Shown one piece after another: positions 26,991 to 34,600 of a DNA stretch of 64,000 bases. Each line of letters starts with the position of its first letter. Within the stretch, counting starts at the first letter, position 1. A model generated the notes under the pieces. That model did no database searches, was not told where the DNA came from, and saw only the letters and a program-made list of their open reading frames with translations. Made by a program: the position numbers and the translations under genes. Source of the DNA: Sphaerotilus mobilis (GTDB taxonomy: Bacteria > Pseudomonadota > Gammaproteobacteria > Burkholderiales > Burkholderiaceae_C); NCBI RefSeq assembly GCF_004216565.1, contig NZ_SGWV01000008.1:310001-374000 (forward strand), given 5' to 3'.

Positions 26991-27886
26991 CAGAGTTCGA
27001 CCTCCATGCGGTCCGATGCGGGTTCGAGTCCCCAGCGCTCGATCAGTTGCTCACGCACCGTGGTCTGGGCATCGTCGGCCGACTCCAGCACCAGCCGTCG
27101 ACTGGCCCGCGCACCTTCGAGGGCGCTCCATGGCTCGTTGGCGGCGTCGGGCGTCCAGCGCAGGGCGGCCGGCGATTCATGCGCCGGGCTGGCCGGGCTG
27201 CCGCCCAGCAGCACGCAGTCGGCCTCGCGCATCCATTCCCCGGCCATGGCGCCAACCCCGGCCACGCTGGAAGCGCAGAAAAAGCGCTGGCCGGTCTGCA
27301 GGTCACGCACCGCCAGCGCGATGGTCGAGCCGACCTGCGGCCCACTGGCGTGGTGACTGTGGCGAGGCAGCGGGCCATCGGTGGCCACCGCCGTGAATTC
27401 AAGCTGCGGCTGGCCGTCGACCTGGAACACCGCGCTGCGGCATTCGCCGGCCACCGGGATGACATGCCAGTGCACGCCGCAGTAGTGCTCCAGCATCGGC
27501 AGCACCGGCAGGTTGTGGCTGAGTTCCTCGAACACCGCTGGCGTCGCGAACAGGTGGATGGGGGCGCCGTCACGCAGGCTCAGCAAGCCCGTGACATGGT
27601 CCATCTGCGCATCCGTCAGCACGACGGTGCGCACGGCGGCATCAGCCAGCCCGGGATGGCGCAGCAGCCGGGCGTCGGTCGCCAACTGGTCGGCCACGGC
27701 CGGCGTCACATTGACCAGCAACCAGTGCCGACCGTCGCCCGACAGCGCCGCCGCGCCCGCCGTGCGACTGGGCGGCATGTGCGCCAACTGGCTGCGCTGG
27801 GGCAGCGGCACGGCGTCCACGCCGCCCTTGAGCACCACCAGCTTCACGTCTGACCCCACATCGCTGTACTTCCTCGCCTGGTTCAT
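26990..27886 (-). CDS. PqqB-like protein, degenerate paralogue
   Basis: The 298-residue protein aligns with PqqB, the metallo-beta-lactamase-fold enzyme of PQQ biosynthesis. LTDAQMDHVTGLLSLRDG (from residue 90), LEHYCGVHWHVIP and the terminal RMEVEL are PqqB landmarks. The N-terminal Gly-rich and Cys-rich metal loop (CNCxxC in PqqB) is replaced by KGGVDAVPLPQ, and the late HINNTNP motif is also gone. It is therefore probably not a working PqqB, and more likely a paralogue adapted to the PQQ-dehydrogenase accessory system. It is the first gene of the leftward operon. Confidence 0.75.
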   Translation of the reverse strand: MNQARKYSDVGSDVKLVVLKGGVDAVPLPQRSQLAHMPPSRTAGAAALSGDGRHWLLVNVTPAVADQLATDARLLRHPGLADAAVRTVVLTDAQMDHVTGLLSLRDGAPIHLFATPAVFEELSHNLPVLPMLEHYCGVHWHVIPVAGECRSAVFQVDGQPQLEFTAVATDGPLPRHSHHASGPQVGSTIALAVRDLQTGQRFFCASSVAGVGAMAGEWMREADCVLLGGSPASPAHESPAALRWTPDAANEPWSALEGARASRRLVLESADDAQTTVREQLIERWGLEPASDRMEVEL

Positions 27887-27996
27887 GGGCCGCTCCCGAC
27901 AGGCGTCTTGGCGCCGACACGCGGGGCGGTGTCAAAGCGGTGTCGAGCAAGAGACATGCCGCGAGACAGGCCCGTCAACTTGACGCGCACGGCCAC

Positions 27997-28010
27997 CGAA
28001 CGACCGTTCG
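27997..28010. promoter_or_regulatory. TetR-type palindrome CGAACG-AC-CGTTCG
   Basis: A perfect 6-bp inverted repeat with a 2-bp centre resembles operators of TetR/AcrR repressors. It lies just after a TTGACG hexamer and would overlap a rightward promoter. No TetR gene is in the window. Confidence 0.4.
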
Positions 28011-28174
28011 TTTTGATGGAAAACACCGAGCCAGCCACCCACGCCGCGCCAGCGGCTGCGCCCGGCACCGTCGAACACTGTTCCAAGGTGACACATCGCT
28101 GCGTTGGCGCATGGGTTCGGCGCTCCATGCACGTCGCACGACCGGTCGCCCCTATGCTGTCGCAGCGGCGGCGT

Positions 28175-28185
28175 GACACTGTGTC
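28175..28185. promoter_or_regulatory. GACAC-T-GTGTC palindrome, candidate activator site
   Basis: It is the same dyad as at 31792-31804 upstream of the cytochrome gene (GACAC-N-GTGTC). It lies 113 bp before the SoxH-like gene and about 290 bp before the pqqB-like gene. It is a candidate binding site of the AcoR-type regulator encoded at 29352-31622. Confidence 0.45.
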
Positions 28186-28297
28186 GCACCGCGCCCAGCT
28201 TTTCGAACCACTTGCTGACGTGACCTCCATCGCTCCCGCTCCTGTCCCCGCTCCTGTCCCCGCTACTACCTCGGCTTCCGCCTCCACTTCGGCTCCC

Positions 28298-29320
28298 ATG
28301 CGGATCGGACGCTCTTTGATGCTGGCGCTGACCCTGCTGTCCAGCACCGTGTCGACCACGGCCAGCGCCCAGGACGCGCCGCCCACGCCCGCGGCCGTCC
28401 CTTGCACGACGCCGTCCGGCCAGCCCGCCATTGCCGGCTGGCAAGCGCTGGGCCCGGACCTGTGGTGGCTGCCAGGTGCACCGGGCGACAGCAATGACGT
28501 CAACCGGGGCGCGATATCCAACCTCTTGCTGCTGATCGACGGCACCCGCACCTGGCTGGTCGGCGCCGGGCCGAGTGCGGCATACGGGCGCGCGCTGGCC
28601 GCCAACATCCGCTGCCGCTTTGGTCGCGACGTCAGCGACGCGATCGCGCCGTGGCCGCGTCCGGAGCTGGTGCTCGGACTTGCCGGGCTGCCGGCCGGCG
28701 TGCGCTTGTGGGCCCATGCCGACGTCGCCGCCGCCATGGCCGAACGCTGCGGCCACTGTGTCGAGCGGCTGGCATCGCGGCTGGGCAAGCAGGCCGGTGA
28801 CCTGGGTGACCCGGTCTCGATCCCTCGCCCCGGGTCGCTGCTGAGCGGCGACCAGGGTCGGCTCGGCCCTTGGCACTGGTGGCTCATCGAACGCACGCCC
28901 GGCACCGTGACGACGCTGTGGTGGCATGCGCCCAGCGGCGTGGCGACGGCGCACGGCCTGTCCTGGAGCGACGGCGCGCCCGACCTGCGCGACGCCACGC
29001 TCGACGGCCTGTTCGCAGGGGTGGCACGGCTGGAGCAGATCGGCGCAGACCTGCCGGGCCCAAGCCCGCGCTGGCTGCCCGAACAAGGTGACATCGGCGC
29101 GCTGGCCGCGCCCGCCGCACAGGCGGCGTACTGGCAGTCCCTGCGGCGCGCGGTCGATGCCGCGCTGGCTGCGGGTGTCGGCGAGACCGATCCCGCGCCG
29201 AGCTCCCTGCCGGGCGTTCCGTCCGGGCTGACCCGTGGCGAGCGACATGCCCTGAACTGGCAAAGGGCCTGGCGCGAGCGCGAGGAACAGGCCTTCGAGT
29301 CGGCGCCCGCCGAGCGCTGA
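28298..29320 (+). CDS. Quinoprotein-associated SoxH-like metallo-beta-lactamase-fold protein, metal site degenerate
   Basis: The 340-residue protein has a signal peptide ending near STTASAQD. The fold matches the SoxH-related hydrolases that accompany PQQ dehydrogenases: ISNLLLLIDGTRTWLVGAGPS, then the region expected to hold HxHxDH. That motif is absent here and reads IAPWPRPELVLG (residues 117-127), so the zinc ligands are lost. The later WWHAPSGVATAHGLSWSDGAPDLRDATLDGL is the other recognisable block. It probably acts in the periplasm as a non-catalytic or altered family member. The in-frame region upstream lacks a better start. Confidence 0.65.
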   Translation: MRIGRSLMLALTLLSSTVSTTASAQDAPPTPAAVPCTTPSGQPAIAGWQALGPDLWWLPGAPGDSNDVNRGAISNLLLLIDGTRTWLVGAGPSAAYGRALAANIRCRFGRDVSDAIAPWPRPELVLGLAGLPAGVRLWAHADVAAAMAERCGHCVERLASRLGKQAGDLGDPVSIPRPGSLLSGDQGRLGPWHWWLIERTPGTVTTLWWHAPSGVATAHGLSWSDGAPDLRDATLDGLFAGVARLEQIGADLPGPSPRWLPEQGDIGALAAPAAQAAYWQSLRRAVDAALAAGVGETDPAPSSLPGVPSGLTRGERHALNWQRAWREREEQAFESAPAER

Positions 29321-29351
29321 GGCGCCGCACCCATCCGTCGACCGCCGCGCA

Positions 29352-31622
29352 TCAGGCCGGCTTGTTCCAGCGCAGCTTGCGGTAGATGGTGTTGCGGCTG
29401 ATGCCCAGCTGCTTGGCCGCCACGGAGATGTTGCCGCCGGCCGCCTCGACCGCCGTGCGGATCGACATCAGCTCGATGTCCTCCAGCGAGCGCGGCGTTG
29501 CCTCCACCGGCATGCCACGGGCCACGCCGGGTGGCAGGCTCGCAGAGCCCAGGGTCGACACCGGCAGGTCGGCGACAGCTGTTGCCGCGACAGCCGCCGA
29601 AGACAGGGCCGCAGCCGCCGGCATCGTCAACTCGGCGCGCCCCTCGGGCGTGACGGCGGCGCGCGCCTGACGCTCGTCGAGCGCTCGACGGGCGTCCTCG
29701 ATGAAGTCGTCCGACAGGTGGTCGCGCGTGATGACGCGCTCGCCCGCCGCCATGACGCAGGCGGTGCGCAGCACGTTGAACAACTGGCGCACGTTGCCGG
29801 GCCAGGCATAGGCCTGGAACAGCCGCATCACCTCGGCGCTGAGCGTGGGCGCGGTGCGACCGCATTCGCGCTCCAGGATGCGTTCGACCAGCGGCAGCAG
29901 GTCGCTGCGTTCACGCAGCGGGGGCAGGCGCACGGCCAGGCCGTTGAGGCGGTAGTAGAGGTCCTCGCGGAAGGTCTTCTGCTCGATCATCTCGCGCAGG
30001 TTGCGGTGGGTCGCGCAGACCAGCATGACGTCGACCGCGACCGACTTGGCGCTGCCCAGCGGCGTCACCTGACGCTCCTGCAGCACCCGCAGCAGGTGGG
30101 CCTGCAGGGCGATCGGCATGTCGCCGATCTCGTCGAGGAAGAGCGTGCCGCCGTTGGCCTGGACGATCTTGCCGACCGCGCCCTTGCGGCGCGCGCCGGT
30201 GAAGGCGCCTTCCTCGTAGCCGAACAGCTCGGCCTCGATCAGCGTGTCCGGGATGGAGGCGCAGTTGACCGCCACGAAGGGCTGCTTGGCGCGGTCGGAA
30301 TCCTGGTGGATGGCGCGGGCCAGCAGTTCCTTGCCGGTGCCGGTCTCACCCAGCACGAGGATGGGGATGTCGCGGTTGAGCACGCGACGGATCTTGTCGA
30401 GCAGCGATCCGACCGCCGCATCGCCGGTGGCCAGTCGGGCCAGCCCGTCGCGGGCGGCGCCACCGGCGGGTGATGCACCCGACGCGGCGACCGACCCGGC
30501 ACCCGACACCGGGCCGGCAGACCCCGACGGCGGGAAGGGGGACGGCGCGAAGGGGGACGGCGTGCTGGCCGTAGGCGCACTGGCGGACGCCGAGCCGGCC
30601 TCGCCCGCCGCCGTCGCCGCGCCACCGGTCGCCAGATCGCCGGTCTGCTCGCGCAGCATCGTGTCAAAGCTCTGCCAGACCGGCCAGTTGAAGCGTGCGT
30701 AGACGTGGAACTGGCGGCCGTTGTTGGTCTCCAGCGGCAGCGGCGTCGCCAGCGGCGAGCGGAAGCGGTCAACCAGCGCGGCGACCGTGGTGCCGAACAG
30801 CGTGCTCAGGCTGTGCATGCGCAGGGCCGCGCCGCTCAGGCCCAGCTGCTCCAGCGCGCCACGGTTGGCACCCACCAGCTTGCCGTCCTGGCTGACCGCG
30901 ACGATGCCCTCCATCAAGGTGCCGATGAACTCGACCCGGCTGTGGAAGTGCAGGCGCATGACGTTGCGGTAGTCGTCGGTGAGCCAGTGGTTCTCGATCA
31001 TCCGCGCGCTCATCTTGACCAGCCCCATGGTGTGCTGGTGGTAGCCGCGGTGGTCGCCCGAGACGTCGAGCACGCCCAGGATGTTGCCGCGCGGGTCCAG
31101 GATGGGTGCGGCCGAGCAGGTCAGGAAATGGTTGGCATGCAGGTAGTGCTCATCGGCATGGACCAGCACCGGGCGCTCCTCGATCAGCGCGGTGCCGACC
31201 GCATTGGTGCCCTTGTACTGCTCGGACCAGTTGGCACCGGGCGCCAGCGCGACCTTGGAGGCGCGGCTGAGGAAGTCGTCCACGCCGATCGAATGCAGGA
31301 TCACGCCGGTCGCATCGGTCAGCACCACCATGCTCTTCGACTCGACGATCTGGTCGTGCAGCATCTCCATGACCGGCGAGGCGTGGGCATAGAGACGCTG
31401 GTTGCGTTCGCGCACGACCGACAGGTCGGTGCGGCCGAGCGGCGAAAAATCGGGCCGCTCGATGCGCGACAGGCCGAGCGCCTGGCAACGCTCATGCGAC
31501 TGGTCGATGCGTTCGACGTGTTCCTCCGGCAGTTGCAGCGCTGAGGCGACCGGGCGGCGGGGCTCCTCGGCCTGCAGGCGGGCGCGTGCGCTGCCGATCG
31601 GCGGCAGGTAACTCGTGGACAT
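29352..31622 (-). CDS. AcoR-type sigma-54-dependent transcriptional activator
   Basis: The 756-residue protein has an N-terminal GAF-like sensor region (about 70-330) typical of acetoin and alcohol-metabolism activators. A Ser/Pro/Ala-rich linker (about 345-400) leads to the AAA+ domain, with Walker A GETGTGKE from 425, GAFTGA from 472 for sigma-54 contact and Walker B LFLDEIGD. Fis-type helix-turn-helix NISVAAKQLGISRNTIYRKL ends the protein. It is divergent from the cytochrome c550 gene, which has a consensus sigma-54 promoter, so it very probably activates that gene in response to an alcohol-derived signal. Confidence 0.88.
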   Translation of the reverse strand: MSTSYLPPIGSARARLQAEEPRRPVASALQLPEEHVERIDQSHERCQALGLSRIERPDFSPLGRTDLSVVRERNQRLYAHASPVMEMLHDQIVESKSMVVLTDATGVILHSIGVDDFLSRASKVALAPGANWSEQYKGTNAVGTALIEERPVLVHADEHYLHANHFLTCSAAPILDPRGNILGVLDVSGDHRGYHQHTMGLVKMSARMIENHWLTDDYRNVMRLHFHSRVEFIGTLMEGIVAVSQDGKLVGANRGALEQLGLSGAALRMHSLSTLFGTTVAALVDRFRSPLATPLPLETNNGRQFHVYARFNWPVWQSFDTMLREQTGDLATGGAATAAGEAGSASASAPTASTPSPFAPSPFPPSGSAGPVSGAGSVAASGASPAGGAARDGLARLATGDAAVGSLLDKIRRVLNRDIPILVLGETGTGKELLARAIHQDSDRAKQPFVAVNCASIPDTLIEAELFGYEEGAFTGARRKGAVGKIVQANGGTLFLDEIGDMPIALQAHLLRVLQERQVTPLGSAKSVAVDVMLVCATHRNLREMIEQKTFREDLYYRLNGLAVRLPPLRERSDLLPLVERILERECGRTAPTLSAEVMRLFQAYAWPGNVRQLFNVLRTACVMAAGERVITRDHLSDDFIEDARRALDERQARAAVTPEGRAELTMPAAAALSSAAVAATAVADLPVSTLGSASLPPGVARGMPVEATPRSLEDIELMSIRTAVEAAGGNISVAAKQLGISRNTIYRKLRWNKPA

Positions 31623-31723
31623 GCAGGTCTCCAGACTCTGTTCTTGCGGGTGTGACGGAGGCGCGCACCGGCACAACCGGGCATCGGACAGGCCGAAGGA
31701 TGGTCGAGCCTGGCACCTCTTGC

Positions 31724-31744
31724 CACCCGGGAGTGTCCCGGGTG
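31724..31744. promoter_or_regulatory. Perfect 9-bp inverted repeat upstream of the activator gene
   Basis: CACCCGGGA-GTG-TCCCGGGTG lies about 100 bp before the activator start and 143 bp before the -24 element of the cytochrome promoter. It could be an operator for autoregulation or a second upstream activator site. Confidence 0.45.
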
Positions 31745-31791
31745 TGTCTCACGATGGAGCACATCGAAGGGCACCACGGAATGACACAAGC

Positions 31792-31804
31792 CGACACCGT
31801 GTCG
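31792..31804. promoter_or_regulatory. CGACAC-C-GTGTCG palindrome, candidate upstream activator sequence
   Basis: A perfect 6-bp dyad is centred 89 bp before the -24 element, about -116 from the expected start. That is the usual enhancer distance for sigma-54 activators. A further half-site TGACAC lies at 31782. The same dyad core occurs at 28175-28185. Confidence 0.6.
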
Positions 31805-31886
31805 CGCGCGCCAAGTCGCAACAGCGCACCCGGACAACCCCGCAAACCACCCGCCACCTGGGCTGCCGAGACGGCCGAAGTCGGCA

Positions 31887-31902
31887 TGGCACGGACGTTG
31901 CA
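31887..31902 (+). promoter_or_regulatory. Consensus sigma-54 promoter of the cytochrome c550 gene
   Basis: TGGCAC-GGACG-TTGCA is a perfect match to the RpoN -24/-12 consensus. Transcription would start near 31914 and the gene begins at 31948. The rest of 31623-31947 holds the regulatory palindromes and no gene. Confidence 0.9.
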
Positions 31903-31947
31903 GACTCCGGCCCCGAGCACATTTCCCAACGATCCGGAGACACGTCG

Positions 31948-32430
31948 ATGCCCCGCTCCCTGACCCTGCGCCCCGTGGCGCGCACCCTCGCCGCCCTGGC
32001 CCTCGCCGGCCTCAGCACCTGGGCCCTGGCCCATGGTGACGTCACGCCGCAAGCGGTCGACACCAGCACCTTGCCGCCGCTCGGCGAGGATTGGCGGCCC
32101 GAGAACCCGTACCGCGCCAACGACAAGGCGATCGCGATCGGCACGTCGGCCTACAACCAGAACTGCGCCCGCTGCCACGGCCTGGAAGCCATCTCCGGCG
32201 GCATCGCGCCCGACCTGCGCAAACTCGACAACGACTGCGCCAGTGCCAAGGACGCCCGCCGCAAGTCTGCTTGCGTGAAGGAAATGGACGACTATTTCGC
32301 TGGCAGCGTGCGCCGCGGCAAGGTCCGCAACGGCGCGGTCTACATGCCGCCGTTCGAGGGCATCTTGTCGCAGGAAGCGGTCTGGTCGATCAAGGCCTAC
32401 CTCGAAACCCGCCGCGAGAAGCCGCTCTGA
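31948..32430 (+). CDS. pedF: PedF-type cytochrome c550 of the PQQ alcohol oxidation system
   Basis: The 160-residue protein has a signal peptide ending at ALAHG. A single haem-binding motif CARCH lies at residues 73-77 within NQNCARCHGLEAISGGIAPDLRKLD, and YMPPFEGILSQEAVWSIKAYLETR supplies the axial methionine region. This matches the c550 that takes electrons from PQQ-dependent ethanol dehydrogenase. GGAGA stands at ribosome-binding distance. The symbol follows the pseudomonad ped cluster and is by similarity. The dehydrogenase that would reduce it is not in this window. Confidence 0.87.
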   Translation: MPRSLTLRPVARTLAALALAGLSTWALAHGDVTPQAVDTSTLPPLGEDWRPENPYRANDKAIAIGTSAYNQNCARCHGLEAISGGIAPDLRKLDNDCASAKDARRKSACVKEMDDYFAGSVRRGKVRNGAVYMPPFEGILSQEAVWSIKAYLETRREKPL

Positions 32431-32462
32431 GCGACGGCTGGCCGCCGCAGCCCTTTCCCGTT

Positions 32463-32481
32463 CGGCGCCTCTGTGGCGCCG
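32463..32481 (+). other. Intercistronic hairpin after the cytochrome gene
   Basis: CGGCGCC-TCTGT-GGCGCCG is a perfect 7-bp stem-loop 32 bp after the stop codon, without a U-tract. It may protect the cytochrome mRNA end or partly terminate before the binding-protein gene. Confidence 0.5.
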
Positions 32482-32538
32482 ATGTCGCTTCTGATCGTCC
32501 AGGCGCCCTCCGAAGCGCCGAACCAAGAGAGTCCCGCC

Positions 32539-33396
32539 ATGAACCGTCGTCGTTTCCTGCAGCAGGGCAGCGCCCTGGCCCTGGCGCTCGGCGCCGCCAC
32601 CTCCACGAGCCGCGCCCTGGCCCAGGCGGCCGACGGCGCCTCGGCGCTGGAAAAGGTGCGTGCCCGCGGCCGGCTGATCGTCGGCATCTACAACGACCTG
32701 CCGCCCTTCCACACGGAAGGCAAAGGCATCGAGATCGAGCTGGCGAAGGCGCTGGCCAGCGGCCTGGGTGTCCAGCCGTCGGTGCTGCCGTTCGCGGCTG
32801 GCGAGAACATGTCCGACGACCTGCGCAACATGGTCTGGCGTGGCCACTACCTCGGCTGGGGCCCCGCCGACGTGCTGCTGCACGTGCCGGTCGACCGCCC
32901 CTTGATCGATGCCAGCCCACAGGTCGAAATCTTCGGCCCCTACTGGCGCGAACGTGTGGTGATCGCGCGTGACCTGAGCGTCGTCCCCAAGCTCGACAGC
33001 CTGGACGACCTGCGCAACCGCCGCATCGCGGTGCCGGGTCTGTCACTGGCCGGCTGGCTGATGATCGGCGCCGAAAACGGTCGCCTGCGCGAGCAGTTGC
33101 TGACCGACATGGGCAACGGCGTCGATGCCGCCCTGATGCTGCGCAAGGGCGAGGTGCCGGTGGCGGCTGGTCTGCGTTCGGAACTGGAATCGACCCTGCG
33201 CGACGACCCCCGCTATGCCATCACCCCGCTGCCGATCCCGCGTGCCCCGCGCGACGGCTGGGCGGTGGGCATGGCGGTCAAGCGCAGTTCCGGGGACCTG
33301 GCCCGTGCGCTGCAGAGCAGCCTCAACGAGCTGGCCGAACAAGGTCGCCTGCGCGAGATATTCGCCGGCGGCGGACTGGCCTGGCAAAAGGTCTGA
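32539..33396 (+). CDS. MoxJ/XoxJ-like quinoprotein-dehydrogenase-associated substrate-binding protein
   Basis: The 285-residue protein has a signal sequence (MNRRRFLQQGSALALALG, then SRALAQA). The type-II periplasmic-binding fold follows: LEKVRARGRLIVGIYNDLPPFHTEGKGIEIELAKALA and WGPADVLLHVPVDRPL. Relatives next to methanol and ethanol quinoproteins (MoxJ, XoxJ) are thought to assist maturation or activation of the dehydrogenase rather than import a nutrient. It lies 108 bp after the cytochrome and is probably co-transcribed from the sigma-54 promoter. Confidence 0.8.
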   Translation: MNRRRFLQQGSALALALGAATSTSRALAQAADGASALEKVRARGRLIVGIYNDLPPFHTEGKGIEIELAKALASGLGVQPSVLPFAAGENMSDDLRNMVWRGHYLGWGPADVLLHVPVDRPLIDASPQVEIFGPYWRERVVIARDLSVVPKLDSLDDLRNRRIAVPGLSLAGWLMIGAENGRLREQLLTDMGNGVDAALMLRKGEVPVAAGLRSELESTLRDDPRYAITPLPIPRAPRDGWAVGMAVKRSSGDLARALQSSLNELAEQGRLREIFAGGGLAWQKV

Positions 33397-33437
33397 GCCG
33401 GCCGCACCGGTCCGACCGCACAGGTATTCGCACGCAG

Positions 33438-33474
33438 GGCGGAAAGCCACCCCGAAGTACTTCGGTTTTCCGCC
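33438..33474 (+). terminator. Nested hairpin at the end of the cytochrome operon
   Basis: An outer 8-bp stem (GGCGGAAA at 33438-33445 with TTTCCGCC at 33467-33474) encloses a 14-bp perfect palindrome, CCGAAGTACTTCGG (33452-33465). It begins 42 bp after the stop codon and has only a short T-rich end, so termination may be partial. Confidence 0.5.
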
Positions 33475-33523
33475 TCCGGGAATTTTGTGGCGTGAAGCTG
33501 GACCAGCCTCCGAAAACTTTGTC

Positions 33524-33529
33524 TATAAT
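33524..33529 (+). promoter_or_regulatory. TATAAT -10 element upstream of rpsU
   Basis: A perfect -10 hexamer in an AT-richer patch lies 147 bp before rpsU. No good -35 hexamer is present at the right distance, so the call rests on the -10 and on the expectation of strong vegetative transcription for a ribosomal protein. The leader between it and rpsU has no gene. Confidence 0.45.
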
Positions 33530-33675
33530 TTCGGTCTTTGCTGCAATAGGCCTGATCGAGTTGGTGATCAGAGGGTTGTCGGTCCGAACCGGGGACTACC
33601 CGGCTTGGACCGCTCCGCGCGGAACCCCATCAAGACACCGACCACCGAGGGCACAACCGAAGGATCCTTCAGTTC

Positions 33676-33888
33676 ATGACGACCATCCGTGTCAAGGAAA
33701 ACGAGCCGTTCGACGTGGCCCTGCGCCGCTTCAAGCGCACCATCGAGAAGCTCGGCCTGCTGACCGAACTGCGCGCCCGCGAGTTCTACGAGAAGCCCAC
33801 CGCCGAGCGCAAGCGCAAGAAGGCTGCGGCCGTCAAGCGCCACTACAAGCGCGTGCGTTCGATGCAGCTCCCCAAGAAGCTGTACTGA
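33676..33888 (+). CDS. rpsU: 30S ribosomal protein S21
   Basis: The 70-residue basic protein [21 protein letters not shown]... ends in [10 protein letters not shown], as expected for S21. S21 sits on the 30S platform and aids initiation by base pairing of mRNA with the anti-Shine-Dalgarno. A strong terminator follows after 51 bp. In many proteobacteria rpsU heads the operon with dnaG and rpoD; here only yqeY follows. Confidence 0.97.
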
Positions 33889-33939
33889 TCGCCCCGCGCG
33901 GCTGAACCGGATGCATGCAGCCGGCCAGTCGAACGAATG

Positions 33940-33970
33940 AGCCCACGCGGGACGCCGTGTGGGCTTTTTC
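33940..33970 (+). terminator. Rho-independent terminator after rpsU
   Basis: AGCCCACGCGG pairs with CCGTGTGGGCT (11-bp stem with one G-U pair, 4-nt loop) followed by five T residues. It ends rpsU transcription 50-80 bp after the stop. Confidence 0.9.
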
Positions 33971-34059
33971 ATTTCCAGGACGCCTTTCTGCTGCTTGATC
34001 GCTGATCGTTGATCGTGGATCGAGCGCCCGCCGTCACCCCACTTCCGCCGAGACCTGCC

Positions 34060-34506
34060 ATGAGCCTCAAGGACCGCATCACCGAAGACATGAAGGCCGC
34101 CATGCGCGCCAAGGACGCCGATCGACTCGGCACCATCCGCCTGTTGCTGGCGGCGCTCAAGCAAAAGGAGGTCGACGAGCGCGTGGTCCTCGACGACGCG
34201 ATGGTCGTCGCCATCGTCGACAAGCTCATCAAGCAGCGCAAGGACTCGATTTCCCAGTTCGGTGCAGCGGGGCGCGACGACCTGGTCGCCAAGGAAAGCG
34301 CCGAGCTGCTGGTGCTGGAGGCCTACCTGCCCGCCCGCCTGGGCGCCGACGAGATCGACGCCGCCGTTCGCGCCATCGTGACCGAGCTGGGCGCCACCGG
34401 CCCCGGCGACATGGGCAAGGTGATGGGCGCGGTCAAGCAGAAGCTGGCCGGCCAGGCCGACATGGGCCTGGTTTCCGCCGCCGTGAAACGCGCCCTGCAG
34501 CCCTGA
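34060..34506 (+). CDS. GatB/YqeY domain protein
   Basis: The 148-residue cytosolic protein has SLKDRITEDMKAAMRAKDADRLGTIRLLLAALKQ at the N-terminus and GMGKVMG-like GDMGKVMGAVKQKLAGQADMG in the C-terminal half. That region resembles the tRNA-binding tail of GatB amidotransferase subunits. The family is thought to bind tRNA or act in translation quality control, but no activity is established. It keeps its common position beside rpsU. Confidence 0.88.
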   Translation: MSLKDRITEDMKAAMRAKDADRLGTIRLLLAALKQKEVDERVVLDDAMVVAIVDKLIKQRKDSISQFGAAGRDDLVAKESAELLVLEAYLPARLGADEIDAAVRAIVTELGATGPGDMGKVMGAVKQKLAGQADMGLVSAAVKRALQP

Positions 34507-34600
34507 TCGCCCGCCGACCGGAAGGCCGGCATTCGCGACCAATCGCCGCCAGACGCCGAACCTGCAAAGTACTGAACTCCAACACCACACCCGCTTCACC

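Larger units (their letters stand above)
27887..28297. promoter_or_regulatory. Divergent intergenic region of the PQQ accessory cluster
   Basis: This 411-bp stretch between the pqqB-like gene and the SoxH-like gene has no convincing gene, although one frame stays open without a plausible start. It contains the two palindromes listed separately, a TTGACG hexamer at 27980, and half-sites TGACAC near 28089. Near 28220-28270 is a short repeat of GCTCCTGTCCCC. I found no sigma-54 element here on either strand. Confidence 0.6.

Noticed and set aside
27908-28297. In-frame extension upstream of the SoxH-like protein
   Set aside because: It lacks a ribosome-binding site, has Ala/Pro/Ser low complexity and would bury the clear signal peptide starting at 28298.
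31711-31724. TGGCAC...TTGCC as a second sigma-54 promoter
   Set aside because: The GG-to-GC spacing is two bases too short, and the perfect promoter lies at 31887.
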